From assembly GCA_050944035.1 (NCBI GenBank), contig JBMNQH010000002.1, positions 146,221 through 210,220 of the forward strand: a stretch of 64,000 nt of DNA, given 5' to 3'. Made by a program: the position numbers and the translations under genes. Every line of letters starts with the position of its first letter. The stretch's first letter is position 1. Positions 1 to 8,866 of this stretch are shown one piece after another. The DNA comes from JBMNQH01 sp050944035. GTDB taxonomy: Bacteria; Bacillota; Clostridia; Oscillospirales; Oscillospiraceae. The notes under the pieces are model-generated. The model did not search any database and was not told the DNA's origin. It worked only from the letters and a program-made list of their open reading frames with translations.

Positions 1-1
1 C

Positions 2-400
2 TGGGTAAAAGCGATTTTCCCAAAATACCGCAAGGAAATGAAAGGACTTGACTGGGGTATCTTCTATAACAAATACGGCACCGGCAAATACGATCCCAAA
101 CAGTTGGAAGCCCGTATTGTCGAGCTCATGGAAGATGAAGACGTCACCAAAAATTCCGGTGTCTACGAATACCTGCTGGACGGAAACGAGAAGCATTTAA
201 GCATTCGTGCTTTTACACCAAAAATGGCAAGAGCGGCATATGAACGGCAAAAAGGGATTTGTCCAAACTGCAGAGAACACTTTGAAATGAGCAAAATGCA
301 GGCAGATCATATTACACCCTGGAGCAAAGGCGGCAAAACAATCCCGGAAAACTGTCAAATGCTTTGTTCTGATTGCAATAGAAGAAAAAGCAATCTTTAG
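2..400 (+). CDS. HNH endonuclease domain protein, 5' end missing
   Basis: The frame is open to the left edge, so the gene begins outside the window. The visible 132 residues end in a classical HNH module: a CPNC pair, then the ADHITPWSKGG core with the metal-binding His, then CSDCNRRK at the C-terminus. The second CxxC pair indicates a treble-clef zinc-stabilised HNH fold. The sequence before it (DWGIFYNKYGTGKYDP) resembles the spacer found between DUF262 and HNH in GmrSD-like proteins. DUF262 itself would lie upstream and cannot be seen. The likely role is DNA cleavage, possibly in defence; which system it belongs to is unknown. Confidence 0.8.
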   Translation, partial: WVKAIFPKYRKEMKGLDWGIFYNKYGTGKYDPKQLEARIVELMEDEDVTKNSGVYEYLLDGNEKHLSIRAFTPKMARAAYERQKGICPNCREHFEMSKMQADHITPWSKGGKTIPENCQMLCSDCNRRKSNL

Positions 401-583
401 GAATCACGGTTAAAAAGTCCTGTTTGTTTTCATCGAGTGATGATTTTTCGTTAAAATTTCAATAAAAATAAAAAGAACATATAGTAATTCGATCGCTGTG
501 TATACTTTTTTCTCGTTGGGTTATATTAAGCAATGCAGAAAACTCAAGTTGTCAGAAAACCCACTTGAAAGGAGCACTGCATT

Positions 584-796
584 ATGATTATGGATAGAAT
601 TGCTTTAATTCTCACCATTATCGGCGGATTGAACTGGGGTTCTATCGGTCTGTTCCGCTTTGACCTCGTCGGATACCTGTTTGGTGGACAGACTGCCACA
701 GTCAGCCGTGTCATTTACACCCTGGTCGGCCTAGCCGCGATCTGGTGTATTTCTCTGCTGTTCCGTCAAGAGCGTCTTGTCGAAAATGACGGCTAA
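584..796 (+). CDS. DUF378 family small membrane protein
   Basis: A 70-residue protein with two hydrophobic helices (about residues 5-30 and 42-62) and the DUF378 signature GGLNWGSIGLFRFDLV between them. AAAGGAG lies 10 bases before the ATG at 584; a second in-frame ATG at 590 is possible. The family is widespread and of unknown function. The gene stands alone and is closed by the strong hairpin just after its stop. Confidence 0.88.
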   Translation: MIMDRIALILTIIGGLNWGSIGLFRFDLVGYLFGGQTATVSRVIYTLVGLAAIWCISLLFRQERLVENDG

Positions 797-805
797 GCAC
801 ATGTA

Positions 806-845
806 AAAACAGGCAGTATCAAAATGATACTGCCTGTTTTTCTTT
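806..845 (+). terminator. Rho-independent terminator after DUF378 gene
   Basis: AACAGGCAGTATCA pairs perfectly with TGATACTGCCTGTT across a short A-rich loop and runs into TTTTCTTTT. Confidence 0.9.
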
Positions 846-862
846 TAGCCAACAAACTGCAA

Positions 863-1234
863 TCAAAGGATCCGTTCCGAAATCATACGCCCGATCAGAA
901 CAATCTCACTTTTTCCGCTGAATTCAAACCGGACTTTTCCCAGGCCACTGAAATACAGCTCCATTTCGCTGTCGATATCCAGTACACCGCTGGTCTCAAT
1001 GGAAAAGGCATTGACTCTCTTGTATGGCAGCGAGGTATAGTCCTTTTTCTTCCCAATTCCCTGGACATTGACGGCGATGATGCGCTTGGTTGTAAACACC
1101 ACGAAGTCCCGAACCGTTTTATACGATCCAATAATCTTTTCCTCTCTGGTAAGCAGGGACACGATGTTATCCAAAACTGCCTCGTCCTTAACCCGATGCA
1201 GCTTAAACAGGGAACCATTTTCAAAATCAATCAT
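863..1234 (-). CDS. PH-domain-like protein (bacterial PH/YdbT-type fold)
   Basis: A 123-residue soluble protein. The start at 1234 is chosen because AGGAG lies about 10 bases upstream and homology-like sequence begins at MIDFENG; the longer upstream frame has no ribosome site. The pattern LTREEKIIGSYKTVRDFVVFTTKRIIAVN is typical of small bacterial PH (bPH) proteins, with an amphipathic start and a seven-strand core. The family's function is unknown. It lies between two converging transcripts and is probably monocistronic. Confidence 0.7.
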   Translation of the reverse strand: MIDFENGSLFKLHRVKDEAVLDNIVSLLTREEKIIGSYKTVRDFVVFTTKRIIAVNVQGIGKKKDYTSLPYKRVNAFSIETSGVLDIDSEMELYFSGLGKVRFEFSGKSEIVLIGRMISERIL

Positions 1235-1371
1235 TTGTAATCCATCTCCTGACCTGTGCAGATTCCAGACAATCCATTCAAAACATTGTCTGGTATTGTT
1301 ATCATACCTGTATTTTTCAGCATGAACAAGGCCATTCTTGCGATTTTTGCAACGCTGTTCTACATTGGATG

Positions 1372-1405
1372 TAAAAAGCGCCTCCGGAATCATCCGAAGG
1401 CGCTG
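1372..1405 (-). terminator. Terminator after the DUF1846 gene
   Basis: On the minus strand GCGCCTTCGGA and TCCGGAGGCGC form an 11-bp stem followed by TTTTT, about 20 bases after the DUF1846 stop codon. Confidence 0.85.
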
Positions 1406-1426
1406 TCTATACAAAAACAGTCTTTT

Positions 1427-2917
1427 CTATTTATGGAATAGCTTTTTGGTCTGATATTGCGGTTCACAGGTCAGGTGAATGCCCAGCTTTCGGAAAATGT
1501 CCGCATCAACCTGCGGTAAAATTACGGTAGAGTGCGCCTCGCATCCCCGGAGTTTTCCAAGGCAGGTAACCGCTTTTTTTGCGTCCTGATTGGACAGGGC
1601 GCTGATGCTCAGGGCAATCAACACCTCATCTGAGTGCAGACGGGGGTTGTGATTTCCGAGCGATCCAATCTTCAGCTCCTGAATCGGGGCAATCACGCAG
1701 GGATCAATCAGCGTATGAGACTTTTCGATGCCGCCGATGCCCTTAACGGCATTCAGCAGCACAGCGGCAGACGGCCCGAGCAGGTCCGAAGTTTTTCCCA
1801 CAACAATAGACCCGTCCGGGAGTTCAATTGCCGCAGCAGGATTTCCTGTTTCCTCTGCGCGGTTCAGTGCGGCGGCAACCACGGGACGGTCCGCCGGACC
1901 AACGCCCAACTGCTTCATCAGCAGTTCAATTTTTTCCACTGCACTCTCGTCTCCACTGCCCATGCGAACCTCACATTTGGCAGCGTAGTAGCGGCGGATG
2001 ATCTCATCCTTTGAGGCTTCACGGCAAGCCTCATCATCCACAATCGCATAACCTGCCATATTGACGCCCATATCCGTGGGAGAGCGATAGGGACTTTTCC
2101 CGTTGATGCGTTCAAACATTGCATTCAGCACCGGAAACACTTCCACGTCGCGGTTATAGTTGACCGTTGTCTCTCCGTATGACTCCAAGTGCCAGGGGTC
2201 AATGACATTGACGTCGTTGAGATCGGCAGTGGCCGCCTCATACGCAAGGTTCACCGGATGCTTGAGTGGGAGGTTCCAGACCGGGAACGTCTCAAATTTT
2301 GCATAGCCGGCCTTCACTCCATGCTTGTGCTCCTGATACAGCTGGGACAGGCACACAGCCATCTTCCCGCTGCCAGGGCCGGGCGCAGTTACGACAACCA
2401 GCGGCCGGGTGGTCTCAATATAATCGTTTTTTCCAAACCCCTCTTCGCTGATAATATGACTGATATTGTAAGGATATCCATCTATGGGATAAGTACGATA
2501 GACGCGCAGACCCAGCTGTTCCACCTTATTCTGAAAAGCGACAGCGGAAGCCTGTCCTGTATAGCGGCTGATGACAACACCGCTGACATAAAGGCCAAAG
2601 CCGCGGAACGCATCCACCAGACGAAGGACATCGACGTCATAGGTGATACCAAGGTCGCCGCGGGTCTTATTTTTGACAATATCCTCCTCATTGATCACAA
2701 TAATGATTTCTGCCTTATCGGACATGGCCTTCAGCATTTGAATCTTGCTGTCAGGTGCGAAGCCGGGCAGTACACGGGAGGCATGATAATCGTCAAACAA
2801 TTTTCCGCCAAACTCCATATAAAGTTTTCCGCCAAATGCATTGATGCGTTTCTGGATCTGTGCAGACTGCTTCTCAATGTACAGATCGTTATCGAACCCC
2901 TTGCGTATCACAATCAT
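1427..2917 (-). CDS. DUF1846 domain protein
   Basis: A 496-residue protein matching the DUF1846 family over its whole length. It shows the FGGKL and VLPGF segments near the N-terminus and an APGPGSGK phosphate-binding-like loop near residue 190. The YAKFETFPVWNLPLKHPVN block and SPTDMGVN follow. The family is common in Clostridia and streptococci; a structure is known but no proven reaction. The ATG at 2917 is only 2-3 bases from its GAGG, so the GTG at 2911 (7-base spacing) may be the true start. Confidence 0.9.
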   Translation of the reverse strand: MIVIRKGFDNDLYIEKQSAQIQKRINAFGGKLYMEFGGKLFDDYHASRVLPGFAPDSKIQMLKAMSDKAEIIIVINEEDIVKNKTRGDLGITYDVDVLRLVDAFRGFGLYVSGVVISRYTGQASAVAFQNKVEQLGLRVYRTYPIDGYPYNISHIISEEGFGKNDYIETTRPLVVVTAPGPGSGKMAVCLSQLYQEHKHGVKAGYAKFETFPVWNLPLKHPVNLAYEAATADLNDVNVIDPWHLESYGETTVNYNRDVEVFPVLNAMFERINGKSPYRSPTDMGVNMAGYAIVDDEACREASKDEIIRRYYAAKCEVRMGSGDESAVEKIELLMKQLGVGPADRPVVAAALNRAEETGNPAAAIELPDGSIVVGKTSDLLGPSAAVLLNAVKGIGGIEKSHTLIDPCVIAPIQELKIGSLGNHNPRLHSDEVLIALSISALSNQDAKKAVTCLGKLRGCEAHSTVILPQVDADIFRKLGIHLTCEPQYQTKKLFHK

Positions 2918-3049
2918 ACCTCATTTCTTCTTTTCTATAAAAAGCGCAACACATAAAAACAACGATTTTAGTCTACCACAGTTCCGGTGCTTTTCAAGGG
3001 ATTTTTTTCTTTCTTTTCCATTTTTCGACGTTTCGACGGAACACCCAAC

Positions 3050-3088
3050 AACGAACAGCCTGACGGCATATGCGTCAGGCTGTTCGTT
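3050..3088. repeat. Perfect inverted repeat in a 325-bp gap
   Basis: AACGAACAGCCTGACG and its complement flank a 7-base loop (GCATATG). It lies between the TIGR00266 gene and the DUF1846 gene, both on the minus strand. Neither side carries a clear T-run, so it may be a weak terminator or an RNA-stability hairpin. Nothing else is recognisable between 2918 and 3242. Confidence 0.6.
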
Positions 3089-3242
3089 ATCAAATAAAAA
3101 ATCATCTGCACAATCACGCGACATCATCGTTTGTCATCTATGCAAGAAATCCCTGATTGCAGGCAATCTGTTCCTCTAATGCAACGGTGTATACATCATC
3201 CTTGCCGAGGCGCTATCGGCATCCGCTGCAATCCGGCTGTGT

Positions 3243-3923
3243 TTACTCCTGCCCGCTCGGGAAGAATGGCCGCAATACCGATGCAACCGCCGAAACCGGC
3301 ATGGTTTGCAGATAGATGGTACCAGGTCCAGTAACCACAGTGTTGAACAGACCTTCCCCTCCAAAAAGCACATTTTTTACACCACGAACCTGCTGAATGT
3401 CTACCGTGCAGGTAGTGCTCATCGCCGCCAGATAACCAGTATCAACCAGAATGCTCTGGCCAGCTTTAAGATCATAGCGGACAACGCTGCCGTCGATTTC
3501 GATAAACGCCTTTCCTCTCCCGGAAAGACGCTGCATAATAAACCCTTCGCCGCCAAAAAATCCAGCGCCGAATTTCTTTTGGAAAAACAGCGAAAGGGAA
3601 ACCCCTGCTTCGCCGGCGAGAAATGCACTTTTCTGACAGACCCACTCCTGTCCGGGGGCAATGTCCAGCTCCATAATGGATCCGGGAAAACTGGAGGCAA
3701 ACGCGATCATTCCATGTCCGCCAACTGCGGTATAAACATTCTGAAAGGCCGCTTCACCAGCAACCAGCCTGGAAAACATTTTTCCAAGGCCGCCGCCGAC
3801 CGTTTCCATCTGCATATTGGGACTCATCCAGCTCATAGATCCGCGCTCGGTAATCATGGACTCCCCAGATTCCAGCTGACAGATGACAACAGGCAATGGC
3901 TCTCCTCTGATTTCATATTTCAT
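3243..3923 (-). CDS. TIGR00266 / AIM24 family protein
   Basis: A 226-residue soluble protein with the family landmarks: MSWMSPNM near residue 32, GGEGF mid-protein, VDTGYL, and a GGEGLFNT motif toward the C-terminus. AIM24-like proteins form a double beta-sandwich; the bacterial role is unproven, though members often occur with envelope or stress genes. An AAGGAGAAACC ribosome site lies just before the ATG at 3923. It faces away from the deacetylase gene downstream on the plus strand. Confidence 0.9.
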   Translation of the reverse strand: MKYEIRGEPLPVVICQLESGESMITERGSMSWMSPNMQMETVGGGLGKMFSRLVAGEAAFQNVYTAVGGHGMIAFASSFPGSIMELDIAPGQEWVCQKSAFLAGEAGVSLSLFFQKKFGAGFFGGEGFIMQRLSGRGKAFIEIDGSVVRYDLKAGQSILVDTGYLAAMSTTCTVDIQQVRGVKNVLFGGEGLFNTVVTGPGTIYLQTMPVSAVASVLRPFFPSGQE

Positions 3924-4120
3924 AACGGTTTCTCCTTTTCCTTAAAAACAATGCAATTTATTATAAAATTTCCATGTTTTTCTGTCAATTTGTTTCCGTC
4001 ATTTTTGTAGATTTTAGAATTCTAAAGCTGTCTCATATCTTGCTTTTCTAAAAGTTGATGGTAGAATAAAACCAACATAAAAACAGCTGGTTCTACAAAG
4101 AATGAACTCCAAAGGAGAGG

Positions 4121-5401
4121 ATGGATTTGAAACGTTTTTTGCTTTGTTCTGTTGCTTTAATACTACTTATAGCAGCAACTTCTGTGCCATTATTGAATAT
4201 ATCAGCATTTGCTTCATCCAATTGTGAAAAGTTACTGGCCCTGACATTTGATGACGGGCCTTCCAAATATACGGACACATTGTTAGAGGGACTTGCAGAA
4301 CGTGGAATCCATGCCACTTTTTTTATGCAGGGTTGCAACGCAGAGACTTATCCTGATACGGTCAAGCGTGCGTATGAGGAGGGACATCAGATTGCCAATC
4401 ACACCTATAACCACCCTGCACTTACTTCTCTTTCTGTCTCTTCCATTCAAAATCAGATTAGTCAAACTGAGGGAATTTTAGATCGTGCCATCGGATATGA
4501 TCTCAATTATATGGTACGGCCACCGTATGGTTCCTATAACGCTACGGTGCTGAGCGCAGTCGGCAATCCCTGTTTTTTCTGGACCATCGATCCCATGGAT
4601 TGGTATTATTTAGATGAAACCGTCGTATACGATAATATTCTTGCAAATGCAGACGATGGCAGCATCATTCTCGTGCATGATCTCTACCCTACCAGCGTGG
4701 CCGCCGCATTGGATGCCGTGGATACGCTGCAATCACAAGGTTATGAATTCGTCACCATAAACGAACTGTTTCGTCGCCGTGGAATTACACTGGATGAGGG
4801 ATGCATTTACTTTTCCGGAATTGGGGAGACCACACTGCCGTCCATCTCTACACCGATCGTCCAACCGACAAATGTGGAAAATGGCAAGCTGGTTTCCCTC
4901 TCTGAGGCAAATGGAGCGCCTGTCTATTATACAACCGACGGAAGCGATCCAACCCCAAACAGCATCCGGTATACAGAACCTCTTTACTTTACTGAGGAAA
5001 CCACAGTGAAAGCCATTTCCGCTTACGATTTTAACGGGAGCCGTAGCGCCATTACAACGGAAACCATCTCCGTTCCACAGGCGGCCGCACCGGAATTATC
5101 ACTTTCTGACCGGCTTCTCTCCATGTCCGCAAAAGAAGGCGCTGTGATTTATTATACAACGGATGGAAGTGATCCAACATCCGGGGGCACCATGTACACT
5201 ACGCCCTTTCCTGTAACTTCCGGTACCACCTATCGTGCGGTGGCACAAGTACCTGGAGAATCCACCAGTGAGGTTGTCCAGCTGACCACACCCAAACTAC
5301 CATCTATATCTGATACTATGACCATGGATTGGTGTTATCCATCTGTGGTCATACCCCTGGTGTTATTGCTTCGTCATTTACATATTTATGTAGAACCATA
5401 A
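4121..5401 (+). CDS. Secreted polysaccharide deacetylase with two chitobiase-C-type repeats
   Basis: An N-terminal signal helix (residues 5-28) is followed by a NodB domain. The motifs are TFDDGP (42-47) with the metal Asp, NHTYNHP with both metal His (94 and 98), RPPYG (133-137), DPMDW, and VHDLYP with the catalytic His. After residue 255 come two CHB_HEX_C-like modules, each with YYTTDGSDPT, probably Ig-like spacers or carbohydrate binders. A short hydrophobic stretch near the C-terminus (VVIPLVLLL) could anchor it. It probably removes acetyl groups from peptidoglycan or another glycan at the cell surface. The spacing of AAAGGAG favours a TTG start at 4127, six bases downstream of this ATG. 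Confidence 0.92.
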   Translation: MDLKRFLLCSVALILLIAATSVPLLNISAFASSNCEKLLALTFDDGPSKYTDTLLEGLAERGIHATFFMQGCNAETYPDTVKRAYEEGHQIANHTYNHPALTSLSVSSIQNQISQTEGILDRAIGYDLNYMVRPPYGSYNATVLSAVGNPCFFWTIDPMDWYYLDETVVYDNILANADDGSIILVHDLYPTSVAAALDAVDTLQSQGYEFVTINELFRRRGITLDEGCIYFSGIGETTLPSISTPIVQPTNVENGKLVSLSEANGAPVYYTTDGSDPTPNSIRYTEPLYFTEETTVKAISAYDFNGSRSAITTETISVPQAAAPELSLSDRLLSMSAKEGAVIYYTTDGSDPTSGGTMYTTPFPVTSGTTYRAVAQVPGESTSEVVQLTTPKLPSISDTMTMDWCYPSVVIPLVLLLRHLHIYVEP

Positions 5402-5503
5402 GGCCAAATGCACCAGCGAGGTTTTTCCTTGATTCTATACTTTCCAGCTGCCATATGCTATACTGATTGCAAGATTTGTCACAGGAAAGGGGAATGCGAT
5501 TTT

Positions 5504-5869
5504 ATGGAAAGACCAGAACTCCGGTTGCATCATATCGGCATCAACGTGGAAAATAAAGAGGCAGCACTCAAAGCTGTTGAACAGCTCTGCACACTTTTTG
5601 ATCTTGTACCCAACACGAAAAAATCCGGCTCTCCATTTGCAGGGGCAAATATTGAGGTTGTTCCCGGTGGCACTTGGGGAACGCATGGTCATCTGGCCTT
5701 TTATGTCAAGGATATGCAGGCCGGTATTACTTATCTGGAAAACAAAGGACAGACTATCGTGTATGATTCCGCAAAATGCAATCCTGACGGCAGCATTTAT
5801 CTTGTTTATCTGGAACAGGAAATTGCCGGCTTTGCAATCCATCTGTTTAGTGATAAGCAGCAATCCTGA
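5504..5869 (+). CDS. VOC (glyoxalase-fold) family protein
   Basis: 121 residues, starting at the ATG that follows AGGAAAGGGG; the in-frame upstream extension looks non-coding. The vicinal-oxygen-chelate pattern is clear: LHHIGINVEN at the start, THGHLAFYV in the centre, IHLF at the end. The sequence resembles the VOC domain that Clostridia often fuse to KDPG/KHG aldolase, but no aldolase is nearby. The substrate is unknown. It ends at a strong terminator. Confidence 0.85.
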   Translation: MERPELRLHHIGINVENKEAALKAVEQLCTLFDLVPNTKKSGSPFAGANIEVVPGGTWGTHGHLAFYVKDMQAGITYLENKGQTIVYDSAKCNPDGSIYLVYLEQEIAGFAIHLFSDKQQS

Positions 5870-5892
5870 CGGTTTCTCATTCCAATGGTACA

Positions 5893-5937
5893 AAAAAGAC
5901 AGCGGTGAAGTGATGACACTTCACCGCTGTCTTTTTA
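5893..5937 (+). terminator. Terminator after the VOC gene
   Basis: AAAGACAGCGGTGAAGTG pairs with CACTTCACCGCTGTCTTT across a four-base loop and ends in TTTTT. Nothing else is evident before spoVT except its leader. Confidence 0.92.
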
Positions 5938-6122
5938 TGATTTTTCTTGGGACCGATCATCGTAATTTATTTGGATATACTGCAGCAATTGGCCATTCAA
6001 TGCCTTATTTTCGTTTTCCAGACACTTCCATCCGTTTTTCAGCCCCAAACGCATATTCTTCTGTTGTCTGCAAACACTAGTTCCACAAACGATTTTTAAC
6101 AGATAAGGGAGAGATTATCTAT

Positions 6123-6665
6123 ATGAAAGCAACTGGGATTGTGAGAAGAATTGACGATTTGGGTCGAGTTGTAATCCCCAAGGAAATCCGCCGCACGCTT
6201 CGCATCCGCGAAGGGGATCCACTCGAAATCTATACAGAAAATGACGGCGAGGTCATCTTTAAAAAATATTCCCCTATGGGCGATTTATCCGAGTTCGCAA
6301 CACTGATCTGCGAATCTCTTCACAAGACCACCGGTGCAACCGCCGCTGTCTGTGACCGTGATGTCATCATCGCAGCCTCCGGTTCAAACCGTCGGGAGTT
6401 GATGAATCGCCACATCAGTCCCGAATTGGAACAGATTATGGAACATCGCAGCGTGTACCAGCAGGAAACTGCAGGAACACGGTTGCCTGTAATTGCAGAC
6501 GACGAACACAGCTGGGCTGCTGTCGCGGCTCCCATCATCGCCGGCGGTGATCTTCTTGGCTGTGTCCTGTTTGTCGGCTCGGAAAATGCCCCGCTCCCCG
6601 GCGATGTGGAACACAAACTGGCACAAACAGTCGCCGGATTTCTCGGAAAACAGATGGAATCTTAA
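6123..6665 (+). CDS. spoVT: Stage V sporulation protein T, AbrB-family regulator
   Basis: 180 residues, the usual SpoVT length. The N-terminal swapped-hairpin AbrB DNA-binding domain reads MKATGIVRRIDDLGRVVIP and continues to residue 50. The C-terminal half is GAF-like (AAVAAPIIAGGDLLG). SpoVT modulates late forespore gene expression, so the host is probably spore-forming. It is a single gene closed by a terminator. Confidence 0.93.
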   Translation: MKATGIVRRIDDLGRVVIPKEIRRTLRIREGDPLEIYTENDGEVIFKKYSPMGDLSEFATLICESLHKTTGATAAVCDRDVIIAASGSNRRELMNRHISPELEQIMEHRSVYQQETAGTRLPVIADDEHSWAAVAAPIIAGGDLLGCVLFVGSENAPLPGDVEHKLAQTVAGFLGKQMES

Positions 6666-6689
6666 AGAAATGTCTCTGTACACTATTAG

Positions 6690-6726
6690 AACCCGACACG
6701 GTAAAATTCTGTGTCGGGTTTTTTCA
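6690..6726 (+). terminator. Terminator after spoVT
   Basis: AACCCGACAC pairs with GTGTCGGGTT across an 11-base loop, then TTTTTTC. Confidence 0.9.
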
Positions 6727-6808
6727 TTTTTTCCTTCTTCTCCCTGCTAAAAATCCCCCATTCTTCTACACAACATCCTATCATTTCCCAAACATTTCAT
6801 TTATTAAG

Positions 6809-6882
6809 ATATCTAAATATTTTCTTAAAAATATCTAAATTTTCATTTTATACACTTTTTCTTTTATTACTTCTGCTATAAT
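6809..6882 (+). promoter_or_regulatory. Candidate promoter and operator of the betaine importer
   Basis: In the 308-bp AT-rich gap before the importer, the 10-mer ATATCTAAAT occurs at 6809-6818 and 6831-6840. The 22-bp offset is two helical turns, which places both copies on one DNA face. A TATAAT box follows at 6877-6882 with a poor -35, as expected of a regulated promoter. The assignment of a regulator is open. Confidence 0.45.
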
Positions 6883-6973
6883 AGATTTGATTTTTTGTAT
6901 TTTCGTTACCGTCTTTTTACGATTTTCACAATGAAAGACAGATACAAGAGTCAAAAGGAGAAAGGAGTTGCAG

Positions 6974-8866
6974 ATGAACAAGAAAAGGACAAGATGGTGT
7001 ATCGCGATCGTACTTGTAATCGCCGCCATCCTGGGACTATACCTGTCCAATTGCGCCGCAAAGGAAGAACGAGGAACCATTACCTTCGCCAATGCCGGTT
7101 GGGATTCCAGCCGATTTCATAACGCAGTAGCCGGCCTGATTGCAGAGGAAGGTTACGGCTATACCTGGACGGAAACCAGCGGCAGCAGCACTGTGTTGGC
7201 CGAAGGTATGAAAAAAAATGAAATTGATATCAATATGGAGACGTGGAGTGACAATCTGGCCACCTATGAACCCGATATCAAAAACGGTTCTTATCAAGAA
7301 CTGGGTACAAACTTCGACGACAACATCCAAGGATTTTACGTGCCGCGGTATGTCATTGAAGGGGATGCGGAACGGGGCATCGAGCCCATGGCTCCGGATT
7401 TGAAAACTGTAGAAGATTTGCGGCAATATGCGAATCTCTTTGTAGATGAAGAGGATCCCGGACGGGGGCGTTTGTACGGTGCAATTCCCGGCTGGGAAAT
7501 TGACACCGTTTTGTATAACAAGTACTTATACTATGGTCTGGATGAAACATATAATTATTTCCGCTCCGGATCGGATGCGTCTCTTTCGGCGGCGATTTCC
7601 TCCGCCTATGAAAAAGGCGAACCCATCGTCACCTATTACTGGGATCCAACCTGGCTACTGGGTAAATATGATATGATCCTTCTAGAGGATGCGCCTTATG
7701 AGCCCGTGGGGTTCAAAGAGGGAAAGACGGCCTGTCCTTCTGTAAATGTCACCGTCACTGTCAGCAATACATTTCAGGAACAAAACAAGGACTTCTGTGA
7801 ATTTCTAAGCAACTATCACACTTCCAGTGCTTTGACCAGCGAAGCCCTGGCCTATATGCAGGATACCGGAGCCGACTACAATGAAACCGCTCGTTGGTTT
7901 CTGAAGGAACATCCGGAGCTGCTGGAACAGTGGCTATCCGGAAAACGACTTGAAGCGGTCCAGAATGCTCTGGCCGGCAAACAGGCCGAACTCAACGCCA
8001 GCTGGTTGAAGGAATTTCCTTTTGCGTTAAATATCGATAAGACGGCAATCGACGACGCGGTCCGTTCCTTCAGCACAAAGACCAGCGGTTTCTTCGGTGC
8101 GATTAAGAATGGTTTGACCGCATTCATTACTGCAATCCAAACCGTACTGGATTTCATCCCCTGGTGGCTTCTGATTATTTTGGTGTTTCTAGGCGGATGG
8201 CAGCTGTGTGGTGGGCTGCGAAACGGTATTTTCTATACCATTATGCTGTTTTTGGTCGGTGTGTTCGGGCTCTGGGATCTTATGAATGAAACCCTAGCCA
8301 TTGTCCTCGCCAGTGTAATTATTTCTTTGATATTGGGACTTCCAATCGGCGTATTGGTTTCCTCCAGTGAAATGGCGAACCGAATCATACGCCCCATCCT
8401 TGACACAATGCAGACCATGCCGGTATTCGTTTATTTAATTCCCGCAATTCTGTTTTTCGGTCTGGGCAAAGCACCCGCTGTTATTGCAACCACTATTTAT
8501 GCAATCGTTCCCGTTATCCGTCTGACCAGCCACGGCATTCGGCAGGTAGACAGGGAAGTTGTGGAAGCCGCGAGAAGTTTTGGCTGTACCCGAAAACAGC
8601 TGCTGTTAAAAGTACAGATTCCTCAAGCAATGCCCACGATTATGACGGGTATTAACCAGACCATGATGATGGCCATGGCAATGGTTGTCACCTGCTCGAT
8701 GATCGGTGCAGCGGGTCTCGGCATGGAGGTTCTGGTCAGCGTCAACCGTATCGAAATTGGACGCGGTATCATCGCCGGTACCGCCGTGGTCATCGTGGCC
8801 ATTCTGATGGACCGCATCACGCAGGGCTTTGCCCACAGAAGCGAGGAGAAACGTCATGGAAAATAA
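6974..8866 (+). CDS. Glycine betaine/proline-type ABC importer, binding protein fused to permease
   Basis: The 630-residue protein starts at the ATG with AAAGGAG six bases away; an upstream TTG is less likely. After a signal or anchor helix (residues 9-27, possible lipobox LSNC) comes an OpuAC-type quaternary-amine binding domain (about 33-330). A ProW/OpuAB permease domain follows with 6-7 helices; the EAARSFGCTRKQLLLKVQIPQA loop that contacts the ATPase is near residue 545. The usual Gram-positive fusion (lactococcal OpuABC) puts the binding domain last; here it is first. It overlaps the ATPase gene by 11 bases. The role is probably osmoprotectant uptake; the exact substrate is inferred from family. 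Confidence 0.9.
   Translation: MNKKRTRWCIAIVLVIAAILGLYLSNCAAKEERGTITFANAGWDSSRFHNAVAGLIAEEGYGYTWTETSGSSTVLAEGMKKNEIDINMETWSDNLATYEPDIKNGSYQELGTNFDDNIQGFYVPRYVIEGDAERGIEPMAPDLKTVEDLRQYANLFVDEEDPGRGRLYGAIPGWEIDTVLYNKYLYYGLDETYNYFRSGSDASLSAAISSAYEKGEPIVTYYWDPTWLLGKYDMILLEDAPYEPVGFKEGKTACPSVNVTVTVSNTFQEQNKDFCEFLSNYHTSSALTSEALAYMQDTGADYNETARWFLKEHPELLEQWLSGKRLEAVQNALAGKQAELNASWLKEFPFALNIDKTAIDDAVRSFSTKTSGFFGAIKNGLTAFITAIQTVLDFIPWWLLIILVFLGGWQLCGGLRNGIFYTIMLFLVGVFGLWDLMNETLAIVLASVIISLILGLPIGVLVSSSEMANRIIRPILDTMQTMPVFVYLIPAILFFGLGKAPAVIATTIYAIVPVIRLTSHGIRQVDREVVEAARSFGCTRKQLLLKVQIPQAMPTIMTGINQTMMMAMAMVVTCSMIGAAGLGMEVLVSVNRIEIGRGIIAGTAVVIVAILMDRITQGFAHRSEEKRHGK

Noticed and set aside
3050..3088. Palindrome as a definite terminator
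   Set aside because: The stem is perfect but neither strand has a proper T-run; it is listed only as an inverted repeat.
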